Assembly (NCBI GenBank): GCA_032622095.1
Contig: CP136064.1
Location: forward strand, 277,909,614-277,973,613
Direction: 5' to 3'
From: Siphonodentalium dalli
Taxonomy: Eukaryota > Mollusca > Scaphopoda > Gadilida > Siphonodentaliidae
Length of the DNA stretch: 64,000 bases
Position numbers and translations under genes: made by a program
Shown here: piece after piece, positions 42,431-52,529 of the stretch
Layout of the letters: every line of letters begins with the position of its first letter
How positions within the stretch are numbered: the stretch's first letter is position 1
Notes under the pieces: generated by a model
What the model saw: the letters and a program-made list of their open reading frames with translations, nothing else
Database searches by the model: none
Told to the model about the DNA's origin: nothing

Positions 42431-42571
42431 ATCTCACACTAGTCCTATTTTATACGTAATTTATCAACCTCGTCCACTAAATTCTATTTGAGCCTCGGTA
42501 AACCTCGGCTCAAATCGAATTTAGTGAACTCGGTTGATAAATTCCGTATAAAATAGTAACTCATGTGAGAT
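42431..42571. mobile_element. Small foldback MITE inside family J
   Basis: Arms ATCTCACACTAGTCCTATTT and (inverse) ATCTCACATGAGTTACTATT extend through TTATCAACC and CTCGG...CCGAG to a short loop at about 42498-42505, giving a stem of about 65 bp. It may be an independent element nested in the foldback or part of its core. Confidence 0.7.
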
Positions 42572-42575
42572 CCTC

Positions 42576-42680
42576 TATTTATAGAATGGGTTTATTGAAT
42601 GGAATAAGGGTAGGATCATGTAATAAATATATTTATTACATGATCATACCATTATTCCATTCAATAAACCCATTCTATAA
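42576..42680. repeat. Near-perfect palindrome in the family J core
   Basis: ATAGAATGGGTTTATTGAAT is mirrored by ATTCAATAAACCCATTCTAT around TAATAAATATATTTATTA. This is the junction where the two J arms meet. Confidence 0.9.
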
Positions 42681-43154
42681 ATTGTGATATTAAACGTTCA
42701 TTTTATAACAGGAAATAGCGCCAGGCGACCTTTGACTTCGGTTTGTTGTCTGTATACATTCCGCATGCTACATCCCAGAGTACTATGGTTTCGAATATTT
42801 TTCCGACAAACTATAATGAATGAAGAGTTTGAAAAGTTAATATGTCATTAAATATATGCCATTAAATATGGCAAAGAGTCTTTATTTATCTGGGACTATT
42901 TCTTTACGGGGGCAAACAACGCATAGTTGCGTAAAACGTCATCACATGCCTTATAGAAGCCGATGTTGGTTTCGCATCCCATTTGTTGATTTTGGTATGT
43001 TTTGTCTAGGTTTTGGATCATGTAATAAATAGAATCTACAACTCGTCCCCAGTTTATAGCGGGATTTACAAAACTCGTCCAGTAAATTAGGTCCTAATTT
43101 ACTGGACACATTTTGTAAATTCCACTATAAACTGGGGACTCGTTGTAGATCCTC

Positions 43155-43462
43155 TATATATGATATGTCACATGAAACCGTTGATATTCAAACCATTTTA
43201 TTCATCACATATCGACTAAACTTCATGTTAGCTTGTTAGAATAATTTTTTTTTTTGTGCATTGTGGTTGCATCATAAACACCAGGTACTCATAAAAGATA
43301 GGATTTTATCCCGAATCATAGTGTGACTTCTATCCATGGTAACTTTATTCTCTCATTCAGTTCTTTTGGAATATTATATTCTTTTTTATTTCCTGAGATG
43401 TTGAGATAATATCATTCTTGGGCTAGATGATTCTCCAGATCATAAAAGAGTGAGTGAGCTAT
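43155..43462. other. Unassigned sequence
   Basis: No gene or repeat was recognised. Confidence 0.4.
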
Positions 43463-43466
43463 TTAA

Positions 43467-43858
43467 CCCTTTACCCAACAGAAGGGCCCTGTGCCAATGC
43501 ATTCTCTTATATATGCGAGTCGACCATAGGTCGCCTCGCATATATAAGAGAATGCATTGGCTTAACACATTAAAAATTAGAAAATTGTTAAAGAATGTAA
43601 GAAAAAATGTTAAAAGTGTTAAAAAAAAGATTTTTTTTAGGCCAATGCATTCTCTTATATATGCGAGGCGACCTATGGTCGACTCGCATATATAAGAGAA
43701 TGCATTGGCACAGGGCATAACTGTAACTATCACAATGTGGTCAAGGAGCCGGTTCCAATGATATCCATATTTGTATGGTTCTATTGAGACAGACCGAGGA
43801 TATTTTAGGCTGTTGAAGCTTTATTTGGCCGGTTTTGGCCGGTTTGTTGGGTAAAGGG
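43467..43858 (-). mobile_element. Family A TTAA MITE, full length, reverse
   Basis: 392 bp with TTAA at 43463-43466 and 43859-43862. Nearly identical to the copies at 53373 and 54832, so all are young. Confidence 0.98.
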
Positions 43859-43862
43859 TTAA

Positions 43863-44136
43863 TACTAAGTTCAATTTGATGCTGATAGTTTTTTGACAAT
43901 AAATGTCAAGCTGTGTGCTATACGTCCATACTGAGTACAGACCTACTTCAGCACACTAGCAGTCGGCCATTATTCTGATTCAAACAGTGTATGATGTTCC
44001 ACGATTGTGAATGATAGCCATTCAACTGAGTCAATTTTATGTCTTTGTGATATTCCAGTTATATTTTTCCACTGGAAAATGTCCATAATGTCATCGGCCT
44101 AGCACTCGACGTCATAACGTCATTAGCAGTGAAAAG
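43863..44136. other. Unassigned sequence
   Basis: No feature was recognised. CGACGTCATAACGTCATTAG (44107) is a short CGTCA-rich inverted motif of unknown meaning. Confidence 0.4.
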
Positions 44137-44611
44137 GTTAAAGATCCTATGCCAGTGCATTCTCTTATATATGTGAGTCTCCCATAGGGACAAGCCTTGA
44201 AATAGAGTGTCTGTCATTTGCAGAATGAGGTCCCCAGAGGGTGAATTTAGTGATGCTACCCCGCATAGCGGGCTAGCATTATCAAATCCACCCTCTGAGA
44301 ACCTCATTCTGCTGAGGTGTAAGCAGAATGAGGTCCCCAGACAGTGAATTTGGTGATGCTAGCCTGCTATGCGGGGTAGCATCACTAAATTCACCCTCTG
44401 GGGGACCTCATTCTGCAAACACTATTTCAAGGCTTGCATTGGTAGCTTTGTGTATATAAGAGAATTTACTGGCTTACAAGGTCAAGGTAAATATTGTTGG
44501 CCAATGTATTCTCTTATATATGCGTGGGTCCCTATGGGAAACTCCCTATGAGAATGCATTGGCACAGGGTTTTCGCAAAATTTCAGGAAACTCCAGTCAT
44601 GGAAGGGTTAA
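44137..44611 (+). mobile_element. Family E MITE carrying a family C insertion
   Basis: Hairpin 1 starts CCAGTGCATTCTCTTATATA, then is interrupted at about 44191-44436. It continues to TTTACTGGCTTACAAGGTCA, then hairpin 2 and the right end CCAGTCATGGAAGGGTTAA, with TTAA at 44608-44611. The intact AAGGTCAAGGTAAATATTG spacer provides the empty site for the family H insertion seen at 25303. Confidence 0.85.
44191..44436. mobile_element. Family C MITE nested in family E
   Basis: CAAGCCTTGAAATAGAGTGT to CACTATTTCAAGGCTTG. The flanking octamers CATAGGGA and CATTGGTA match at six of eight positions, consistent with a decayed 8-bp duplication. The internal structure resembles the short copy at 929-1183. 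Confidence 0.88.
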
Positions 44612-45103
44612 AAAGCTGTATGGTTATCAAAAGTTTGCCTTTTCGGAATTTATGCCAATAGCTCTGACTGAAATAGCTCTTGGAAATTGTGCCCCCTTGC
44701 CCTTATGTGATTATATACTGATGTCTGCCTGCCCTTTTAAAAGGCAGTGTGTCACCGAGTCACGAGTTCCCTTGTCCTTGTCTGTTTTAACAGACAGACT
44801 TAATTTAGTTCCCATTTAAAAACATGAGCTTCAGACTAATTCCTCGGGCAGTATAGGATCTAGATAATGTTCTTTCCGTTGATGTTCTTCGAAATTATCC
44901 TTTTTTGTCACATGAGGAACTAATTGGTAACGTATATTATCCGAGTATCAAAAGCTCTTGAATTCTCTTGACTCCAAAAAGTATTTAAAAAATCAATACT
45001 ATTTGCAGGTGCCTGTTATTATTTGATAATCAAAATCATATCAGTCTATAGCTGTAATGTATGATGCCATCTAGCCACCTATTAGTAGTCTTATTGGTCC
45101 AGC
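44612..45103. other. Unassigned sequence
   Basis: No gene is supported. The 99-codon frame from 44520 begins in the family E end and has no recognised domain. Confidence 0.4.
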
Positions 45104-45462
45104 TAGCATCAATAAATTCACCATATGGGAACCTCATTCTGCTTAGGCCTCAACTGCTATGGCAGACCTAGGATAATATTGAAGTTCCCCAGTTGAAGTT
45201 GGTGATGTTCACCCATTTGTCACCTCGATTATGTATTTTATCTTCTGCAAATAGGGAATATAGAAACTGAACAGAAAGGGAAAAGTAACTAAAAACAATG
45301 TTAGTTTGAGGCTAGATACTTCCCAGAATATGAGGCCTAAGCAGAAGGAAGTCTCTAGAGCATGAATTTGGTGATGCTAGCCTGCTGTGTATGGAAGCAT
45401 CACTAAACTCACCCTCGGGGGACCTCATTATGCAAATATCAGACACACTATATCGAGGCTTG
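45104..45462. mobile_element. Family C MITE, left-truncated
   Basis: CTAGCATCAATAAATTCACC, the middle block and right hairpin, ending TATCGAGGCTTG. The host sequence that follows matches the host sequence after the C copy ending at 53149, so the two copies were duplicated together with their flank. Confidence 0.88.
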
Positions 45463-45640
45463 TTTGCTGCTTAATATCGAGTCAGCCACAATCACGATGT
45501 GCCGGAGGACACAATATTAATAACCAAACGTAGTGTGACACGATGGCCGGCAGTGTCCACCTCAGATAGAAACAGGAAGCACGCACTGATTTCTATTTCT
45601 ATAATTCGTTGATTGCGTGTAATTACTTGCTTTCAGTGGA
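45463..45640. repeat. Duplicated host block, copy at 45.5 kb
   Basis: It matches 53150-53330, 54270-54390 and 55345-55850 (landmarks ATCACGATGTGCC, AATAACCAAA, GTGTGACACGATGGCC, AACAGGAAGC, TTGATTGC(G/T)TGTAAT). No open frame is common to the copies. Confidence 0.85.
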
Positions 45641-45679
45641 ACTCATTCTGCAAATGTGAGACACACTATTTCCAGGCTT

Positions 45680-45887
45680 AAAAGCGGATCATCGATGTTG
45701 TTTCAATTATAAAATCGGTCAGCAGTCTATTGCCGAGCTTTCGAATAGAGTAGTCGTGACTGAATTGAACTCATTTGTCTGAGCAACAAAGACGCACTGT
45801 GTGACTGATGTAGATATCCCCGTGTGTTCCTCGCTAATACAGGAAATAATCGGAAACTGCACGACAATTTCAGATTATTATTGTAAT
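45680..45887. repeat. Duplicated host block, partner of 48990-49170
   Basis: Shares TCGATGTTGTTTC, AATCGGTCAG(C/A)AGTCT, AGAGTAG(A)GT(A/G)GTCGTGACTG and GGAAATAATC.AAAAC. Preceded by a 43-bp family C tail at 45637-45679. Confidence 0.8.
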
Positions 45888-45895
45888 AACATGAA

Positions 45896-45999
45896 CAAGT
45901 CTTGAGTTTAGTTGCTTGTCATTTACAGAATTAGCATCACTAAATTCACCCTCTGGGGACCTCATTCTGCAAATGACAGGCGCACTAAACTCAGGCTTG
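45896..45999. mobile_element. Family C MITE, minimal 104-bp form
   Basis: CAAGTCTTGAGTTTAGTTGC to CTAAACTCAGGCTTG between perfect AACATGAA repeats (45888-45895, 46000-46007). All of the left hairpin and middle block is deleted, yet both ends and the target duplication survive. Confidence 0.92.
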
Positions 46000-46032
46000 A
46001 ACATGAACAAATCTAAAATAGTTTGTTCGAAA

Positions 46033-46350
46033 ATCGACTCGAGATACAGTAATGCCCTAAATAATCGACTCGAGATACAGTAATGGCCTAAATAATCGAC
46101 TCCAGATATAGTAATGCCCTAAATAATCGACTCGAGATATAGTAATGCCCTAAATAATCGACTCGAGATATAGTAATGCCCTAAATAATCGACTCGAGAT
46201 ATAGTAATGCCCTAAATAATCGACTCGAGATACAGTAATGCCCTAAATAATCGACTCGAGATACAGTAATGCCCTAAATAATCGACTCGAGATACAGTAA
46301 TGCCCTAAATAATCGACTCGAGATATAGTAATGCCCTAAATAATCGACTC
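46033..46350. repeat. 31-bp array made of the family B terminus, about 10 copies
   Basis: The unit is CAGTAATGCCCTAAATAATC plus GACTCGAGATA. The first 24 bases are the family B left end (CAGTAATGCCCTAAATAATC GACT); the rest (CGAGATA) is host-like. No complete family B element is attached. Each unit contains an XhoI-like CTCGAG. Confidence 0.95.
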
Positions 46351-46516
46351 CCTTAAAGACATGTTATGGACTTGTTCGAGTGCGATAAACTTATAAGTTA
46401 GTACTCAGGCGCTATGCCAAACTGGAGAATTTATCATTCTACTAAGATCACCAAAAATTTAAAATGAATCGACCATACCACTCCATAGAAAACATCGTCT
46501 GAACTACGCTCAATTG

Positions 46517-46728
46517 TAAACATTTACACCTAATTCGGGACGCATCAATTGGGGATAAACTAACGAAAAAGATTTTGCCATTGAGAGTCATTGCACTTAA
46601 TTAATATATAAGAATGACGATGTGTTTGCATGTATTTGAATTGATATTCATTAAAAATAACTACTTTGACCAAGATTATTCTCCATATCCATTTGACCAC
46701 CCTACCGGAGTATTTCACATCACTTTAA
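46517..46728. repeat. Dispersed duplicated segment, copy 2
   Basis: Partner of 1-213. Similarity stops at CATCACTTTAA, exactly where the family B arm begins. Confidence 0.75.
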
Positions 46729-46920
46729 CCACAGCAGAATTATGGGTAACTTTTTTGGATTTAGTTGGAAATATGGCTTGTTGCCATTCATCAGAAGCTC
46801 TCAGTGAGAGCTTGCCGATGAATGGCAACAAGACATATTTCTGACTAAATCCAAAAAAGTTACCCATAAGTTACCCATAATTCTGCTGTGGTTAAGGAGT
46901 CGATTATTTAGGGCATAATG
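46729..46920. mobile_element. Family B MITE, left end truncated
   Basis: It starts at TTAACCACAGCAGAATTATG rather than CAGTAATG. Mirrored change CTTTTTTGGATTTAG and CTAAATCCAAAAAAG. It contains a small duplication of AAGTTACCCATAA in the right arm. Confidence 0.9.
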
Positions 46921-47579
46921 TATAACAGCAGTAATAGTTAGTTTTTATCAGTTTCTTAGCATGATCGATAACATGAACAAATATCAACTGATTTTTTTTT
47001 TTTGTATTTGCAACTCATTATTTAATCAACGATCTCTTGATCAAGTTCAAAAACAAGTTTTATCTACCATTTCCTATGAAATTCCCTGATACAATGGGCG
47101 ATAACGAATGGGCGATAAAAGCATCCGTATCGTTACTGCAGGCGTTCGTGACGTCGTTGACTGATCAAAATCATGAATGAACTGACGTCACATCAATCGC
47201 GTGAAAAATCAAAACGACATTCCAACGTATATTCTTGCGTACTATAAACAAATAGTTCCAATGTTTTAACATTATTTGATTGCCTAACGGTATTATGGTA
47301 TAACACATCACAAGGGAACTAATATGTATGTGTTCAGTATGTATTATAAGTGTAAGAAATTGTGTCCATTGAATACATTTCCGTTAGGCATATTCGCGTG
47401 AACAGGCAGGTTGTGAGAATTTAGCAAAGCAAGCTAATCGCGTGACACAGATACCTTTGCAGGTTGGGAGAATTTACTCAAGAAAGCGAATCATCGGACA
47501 CAAATTAAACAGATTTGGCATTTAAGAAACTCCTGAAATGTAATTTGTGCGGTGGATTCTGTCACACCAATGGTAGATA
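46921..47579. other. Unassigned sequence
   Basis: No gene is supported. ACTGCAGGCGTTCGTGACGTC and neighbouring CG-containing strings stand out from the AT-rich surroundings but form no recognised feature. Confidence 0.4.
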
Positions 47580-47752
47580 AATGTGTTATATACACAATGT
47601 GTTTGTAACGATTCATGTATCGCGACTCGGTCTAGTTTTCGTGTCCATATAGCGACTCGGCGACCAAGGTCGCCTCGTCGCTATATGGCCACGAAAACTT
47701 GCCTCGTCGCGATACATGAATCGTTACAAACACATTGTGTATATAACACATA
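47580..47752. mobile_element. Foldback MITE with about 80-bp arms
   Basis: ATGTGTTATATACACAATGT, TTGTAACGATTCATGTATCG, CGACTCGG and CATATAGCGAC are each mirrored on the right side around a loop near 47663-47668. There are few mismatches, so the copy is young or arm-homogenised. No second copy was seen. Confidence 0.85.
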
Positions 47753-48032
47753 TTGATCTTCCTACTTTATGTGCAATAACTTGTACCAGTATTAATTGTT
47801 GATATTTGGTATAATTTCACATATGGTTAAATTCATTTTTATTTTAAAGACACTGTCAAATAAATAAATATATATTTATAAGTAGACACTGACAAAGTAT
47901 AGGCTATCTTGTGACTTCCGTTTTAGACAAGATTATTATACAGCACTGTCAGCTGATATCTGTATTGAAATCTGTCAATAAAAATTGATCAACGATCATG
48001 CTAGCAGAAACACCTTAACAAAATTATGCCTA

Positions 48033-48328
48033 CAGTAATGCCCTAAATAATAGACTCCTTAACCACAGAAGAATTATTGGTAATTATTCAGGATTTAGTC
48101 GGAAATATGGCTTGTTGCAATTCATCGGAAAGCTCTCAGTGAGAGCTTTCCGATGAATGGCAACAAGCCATATTTCCGAATACATGAATATGGCTTGTTG
48201 CAATTCATCGGAAAGCTCTCAGTGAGAGCTTTCCGATGAATGGCAACAAGCCATATTTCCGACTAAATCCTGAAAAATTACCAATAATTCTTCTGTGGTT
48301 AAGGAGTCTATTATTTAGGGCATTACTG
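48033..48328. mobile_element. Family B MITE with duplicated centre
   Basis: TA at 48031-48032 and 48329-48330. Two tandem copies of the central hairpin (ATATGGCTTGTTGCAATTCA ... AACAAGCCATATTTCC) lengthen it to 296 bp. The outer arms carry at least three mirrored private changes, including AATAGACTCC with GGAGTCTATT, and AGAATTATTGGTAAT with ATTACCAATAATTCT. Confidence 0.95.
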
Positions 48329-48429
48329 TATTTTATCTTTATTTTTCTCCCGCCCTCCTCCCCTGGCTTTGAGCCAAAAAATGCGTAAGCCAAGTAATAC
48401 AAATAAAATGCCTAAGATGTATGAAATAG

Positions 48430-48896
48430 AGGCCCGTTTAATTTTTGAGTCACTGATTATTTTTTTTTTATAGTGCCTTGTTATACGGTTTTAATAACAA
48501 TCTATGCCATAAAATATGATTAAAATACTATAATTCATCACCATTTGAAACATCTGCATCTCAGAAGGTGCCCATAGAGAAACAGCTAAAATCATAGAAA
48601 GATTTCCCCCATTATGGCTCCCAGAATGCAACAAAATTCAAACTAAAATTATATTTTCAATTGAAGGGGAACAACTCTATAACTTAAGATTTAGTGTTAT
48701 ATTCCCCTTCTAATGAAAATAATAAAATGACCACAGAACACAAGTCGATATCTCAACAAAAACAACATGTTCTCAGTTTATTACACCGAATAAGTTGATA
48801 ATACAATGCTTCGGAGATTCCTCTTTCAAATAGTATATAATATGGCATATATTTTATATATAATTATCTGGGAGTTTGAACTTTAAGTAGGCCTTT
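48430..48896 (-). mobile_element. Family F MITE, reverse copy, both ends present
   Basis: AGGCCCGTTTAATTTTTGAG on the left and GAACTTTAAGTAGGCCTTT on the right are inverted. Internal landmarks TATGGCTCCCAGAATGCAAC and GAATAAGTTGATAATACAAT match 21540-22045 in reverse. Confidence 0.85.
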
Positions 48897-48989
48897 AATC
48901 GAGAGGTAGATCACTGTGTGTATTTTAAATTCTGTGACCTTCGATTTATTGATGATGGGAATGAAGTATTGTCATGTTGTCTGATAGAA

Positions 48990-49170
48990 TATAGATTATC
49001 GATGTTGTTTCGATAATAAATTCGGTCAGAAGTCTTCCGTCGAAGCTCTCAGAGTAGAGTGGTCGTGACTGACATTAACTCATTTGTTGTGCTACAATAG
49101 ATGTACCGTCTGACCGACGTAGGCATCCCCGGGTGTCCTCCCTAATAGGGGAAATAATCAAAAACCTCAC
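48990..49170. repeat. Duplicated host block, partner of 45680-45887
   Basis: See landmarks at 45680. The two differ by about a fifth of positions and several short indels, indicating an old duplication. Confidence 0.75.
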
Positions 49171-49618
49171 GACAGTTGGTAAATCTCCGCCACTTGATGC
49201 TATAAATAGATTTCATTATAAGGATGTGCGTCCTTGTGGTGTACTTGTGGACTTACATCTCGTTATCAAGTGGATCATACCCAAATGAAGGTCGGTTTGC
49301 CGTTTATATACACCATGACGTGATGAGTTAGTTATTATGGTCGAGATTCTCTTCCTGATTTAGGTCTGGATGAACCAGGATGAAAGTTTTAATGAAATCA
49401 GTGACAAAGTTAGGGGTCTGGTTTTGTTTCTATTTTCATGCTCCGATCCCAATCCCCCCTCCCCCGTCCCCTCACAAATTCCAACAAATTTGTTGTTTCG
49501 TTATTTTTTGCACTATCCAAGATTGGCCTGCTCTACTGAAACGAAGGGACCACTGGTGACTCAGTTGCTAAGGTGCATTGCACATTAGGTTACTATACTG
49601 TCCATCAATGGTGGAGTT
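49171..49618. other. Unassigned sequence
   Basis: GACTCAGTTGCTAAGGTGCA TTGCACATTAGGT (49557) recurs at 49938-49980 with the preceding CTACTGA.A.GAAGGGAC, a two-copy repeat on both sides of a family C element. No gene is supported. Confidence 0.5.
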
Positions 49619-49903
49619 CAAGCCTGTAAGTAGTGTGTCTCTGTCATGGCGGGCTAGCTTCACTGAATACACCCACTGGGGACCTCATTCTGCTCGGAAT
49701 GTTTCTTTATTATCAAATTTCTATAGATACTTCTTCACATAGACCCTATTTCTTTTTCAGTTTAGTTTCTCTAAATCCCCAAATTGCATAATCGATGTTC
49801 CCAATGGGTATACATCACAATATTCACCATTTAGGAACTTCAAATTTGAGTCTGTCTCCCATAGCAGATGAGGCCATGCAAATGACAGGCACACTAAACT
49901 CAG
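49619..49903. mobile_element. Family C MITE, shortened
   Basis: CAAGCCTGTAAGTAGTGTGT, a reduced left hairpin, the middle block, then GACAGGCACACTAAACTCAG. The right hairpin is deleted. Confidence 0.82.
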
Positions 49904-49994
49904 GGAGAATAGAGTTACTACTCTACTGAGAAGAAGGGACTACTCGTGACTCAGTAGGTAAGGTGCATTGCACATTAGGTCACTATAGTGTCTA

Positions 49995-50475
49995 GATCAT
50001 GCCATGATTCTCTACTCTGACTAACGCCCGTAGATATCATATTCCACCAGTACAAAATCTGGAAACTTTGACAGTTTTGACAGGGAACATTATAAAGTCG
50101 AAAAAATAACTTGCAGAATATATTTCTTAGTTGTTATCTGTTCCTTAATAATGTAATTCACTGTAATTTCACGGTTTAAGTGACTTTGTGAGCAATTTTG
50201 CTTCATGTCGCATACAATTATGGAATTTCTCCTGGGTAATTAATTCAATTTGTATTGCGATATCGGCTCACAAAAGTCATGGAACAGCATGCAATTTCGA
50301 GTTGGGATCTTCACCCACAGCGAAGTACATTATTAAGGGAGAGATAATAACTAAGAAATATATTCCCCCATGTTATTTTATAAGGTTCCCTGTCAGAACA
50401 TCAAAAAGTTCCCAGGTTTTGTACTGGTGGAATATGATCTGTATGGGTGTCAGAGTATAGATTCATGGCATGATC
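49995..50475. mobile_element. Family K foldback MITE
   Basis: Ends GATCATGCCATGATTCTCTA and (inverse) GATCATGCCATGAATCTATA are flanked by TA (49993-49994, 50476-50477). The arms of about 150 bp remain recognisable on both sides (TATATTTCTTAGTTGTTATC and GATAATAACTAAGAAATATA) around a spacer with CATGTCGCATACAATTATGG. Confidence 0.82.
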
Positions 50476-50477
50476 TA

Positions 50478-50690
50478 CAGGAATGCCCTAAATAATCGAC
50501 TTCTTAACCACAGCAGAATTATGGGTAACTTTTCAGGATTTAGTCGGAAATATGGCTTGTTGCCATTCACCAGAAAGCTCTCAGTGAGAGCTTTCCGATG
50601 AATGGCAACAAGCCATATTTCCAACTAAATCCTGATAAGTTTCCCATAATTCTGCTGTGGTTAAGGAGTCAATTATTTAGGGCATTCCTG
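50478..50690. mobile_element. Family B MITE directly abutting family K
   Basis: 213 bp. It inserted in the TA that flanks the right end of family K, so one TA is shared. Mirrored terminal change CAGGAATGCCC and GGGCATTCCTG, where most copies have CAGTAATG and CATTACTG. Confidence 0.97.
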
Positions 50691-50717
50691 TATATTCTGT
50701 CCAGCAATGGTGAAGTT

Positions 50718-51521
50718 CAAGCCTGCAAGTTGTGTGTCTGTCATAAGCAGAATGAGATCCCCAGAAGATGAGGCCTAAGCAGAATGAGATCCCCAGAAGA
50801 TGAGGCCTAAGCAGAATGAGATCCCCAGAGGGTGAATTTAGTGACGCTACCTCTCACAATGGGCTAGCATCACCAAAATCACTCTCTGCTGATCTCATTC
50901 TAGTTAGGTCTCACCTTTTGGGAAGTATCAATAGTCTCAAATTAACATTGATTTTAGTTACTTTTTTCCCTTCTGTTCAAAGGGGCCTCGGTGGCTCAAT
51001 CGGTTAGGGGTATAGTACCACTCCAAGCCGTTTCGCCCTCCAGCGCTGGCGATAAGGGTTCAATTAATCCACATGTTTCCATAGTGGACTTTGTAACTCG
51101 AAATCGTTATCTGGTGGAGTTGCCAGTTACTTGCCGATGGCCGGTGGTTTGCCGCACATGGTTGACGAGTCTATCAGCCATTGAAATCACTGTTAGATTA
51201 GTCGCAAGTGTGCGGATTTCCTCCAACACTAAAACTGGCAATGTCGTGATATGGTCTTAGTCTTAGACAATAAACCCCAATCAATCAATCAATCAACCCT
51301 TCTGTTCAGTTTCTATATCCCCTAATTTGCAGAAGGTCATTAAAGATGCATAATCGAGTTTACGAATGGGTGAACATCACCAACTTAATTGGGAAACTTC
51401 AATCTGATCCTAGGTCTCCATAGCAGTTGAGGCCTCAGCAGAATGAGGTTCCCAGAAGGTGAATTTGGTAACCTCTGGGGACCTCATTCTGCAAATGACA
51501 GACACACCATTTCCCGGCTTG
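50718..51521. mobile_element. Family C MITE split by a SINE
   Basis: CAAGCCTGCAAGTTGTGTGT to ATTTCCCGGCTTG. The left hairpin region includes three tandem copies of GAGATCCCCAGAAGATGAGG-type sequence (50745-50830). The middle block is interrupted at 50980 by the SINE and resumes at 51309. Confidence 0.88.
50980..51296 (+). mobile_element. tRNA-derived SINE with 12-bp target duplication
   Basis: A-box-like GGTGGCTCAATCGGTTAGGG, B-box-like GGGTTCAATTAATCC, a body with TTGCCGATGGCCGGTGGTTT and CCTCCAACACTAAAACTGGC, and an (AATC)n tail CAATCAATCAATCAA. It is flanked by perfect CCCTTCTGTTCA repeats (50968-50979, 51297-51308). The tRNA-like head, simple tail and perfect duplication identify a retroposed SINE moved by an unseen LINE. 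Open frames across it are not genes. Confidence 0.95.
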
Positions 51522-51843
51522 TTCAGGCATGACATTGTCACATGTCAATTTTTTTTTAACCAAAGTAGGAGGGGGTTGGGACAAATTCCCCTGTTGCCAC
51601 ATCCCTATAGCTTGGTGTGAGATACATTTGACTGAATTGGGGGCCCTTTGACATTATAGTTTACTTTAGTAATTATAAATATTATTGATATCCTGTTATA
51701 GTAATAGCGTCATCATACGAAGTGAGATTACCCTGATTAGCTTCCTTTTCTCAACATTTATCAATGTAATGCAAGCAGGGCAGGACAGCCAATAGGCTGT
51801 CATTATATGTGGGTGGACAGCCAGCAATTAGGTCAAGTTATAT
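51522..51843. other. Unassigned sequence
   Basis: GGGTGGACAGCCAGCAATTA GGTCAAGTTATAT (51809) recurs in diverged form at 52300-52332, one copy on each side of the family C element between them. No gene is supported. Confidence 0.5.
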
Positions 51844-52262
51844 GCAAGCCTGAGCTTAGTGTGCCTGTGAATAAATTTAGTGAATAACCGGATAGCATCA
51901 CTAAATTCACCCTCTGGGGACCTCATTCTGCTTAGGCCTCATCTTCTCTGGAAAGTTTCTTTATTATCGAAACTACTATAGAAACTTCTTCTCATAGATT
52001 CTATTTCTTTTTTAGTTTAGTTTCTCTATATCCCCAAATTGGCAGATGACACATTGCATAATCGAGGTTCCCAATGGGTGTACATCACAATATTCACCAT
52101 TTTCGAACTTCAATCTGAGTCTATGTCTCCCATAACAGATGAGGCCATGGAGAATGAGGTTCACAGAGGGTGAATTTAGTGATGCTAGCCTGCTATGTGG
52201 GATAGCATCACTAAATTCACCCTCTGGGGACCTCAATCTGCAAATGACAGGCACCCTAAAAT
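51844..52262. mobile_element. Family C MITE
   Basis: CAAGCCTGAGCTTAGTGTGC, a shortened left hairpin, complete middle block and right hairpin, ending near GGCACCCTAAAATTTC. The right terminus is degraded. Host sequence on the two sides is duplicated over about 33 bp, more than the usual 8 bp. Confidence 0.85.
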
Positions 52263-52529
52263 TTCAACATGATGAAGGTTAGGAGAAAGTAATAGATAGC
52301 TGGGTGGACAGCGAGGAATGAGGTCAAGTTATATTTCTATCTTAATGTAATGAATATATATAGGATTTGCCTTTTTCCTGTTGACCTTTACCAAGACATT
52401 TTACTCGGAACCACTTCAAGCCAGGCAGGAAATAGAGCCAGTTACAGCTTTATACAAATGGCTAATTGAAGTCTAAATCAGGCAGGCAGCAATTAGTGTA
52501 TAGATGCTTCCATTGTGTGGCTTTGCTGC

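Larger units (their letters stand above)
41796..43154. mobile_element. Family J foldback element, 1.36 kb
   Basis: The outer ends GAGGATCTACAACGAGT and ACTCGTTGTAGATCCTC are inverses flanked by TA (41794-41795, 43155-43156). The two arms (about 41796-42260 and 42590-43154) are inverted copies, sharing CCCAGTTTATAGC, GAATCTACAA-like, TAGTCCCAGATAAATA and GTCAAAGGTCACC(T)GG. Each arm contains its own sub-palindrome (41846-41901 and 43080-43107), and the centre holds further palindromes. No transposase frame is present. Confidence 0.85.

Noticed and set aside
50991-51070. tRNA gene
   Set aside because: Only the promoter boxes resemble a tRNA; the cloverleaf is incomplete and the sequence continues into a SINE body with tail and target duplication.
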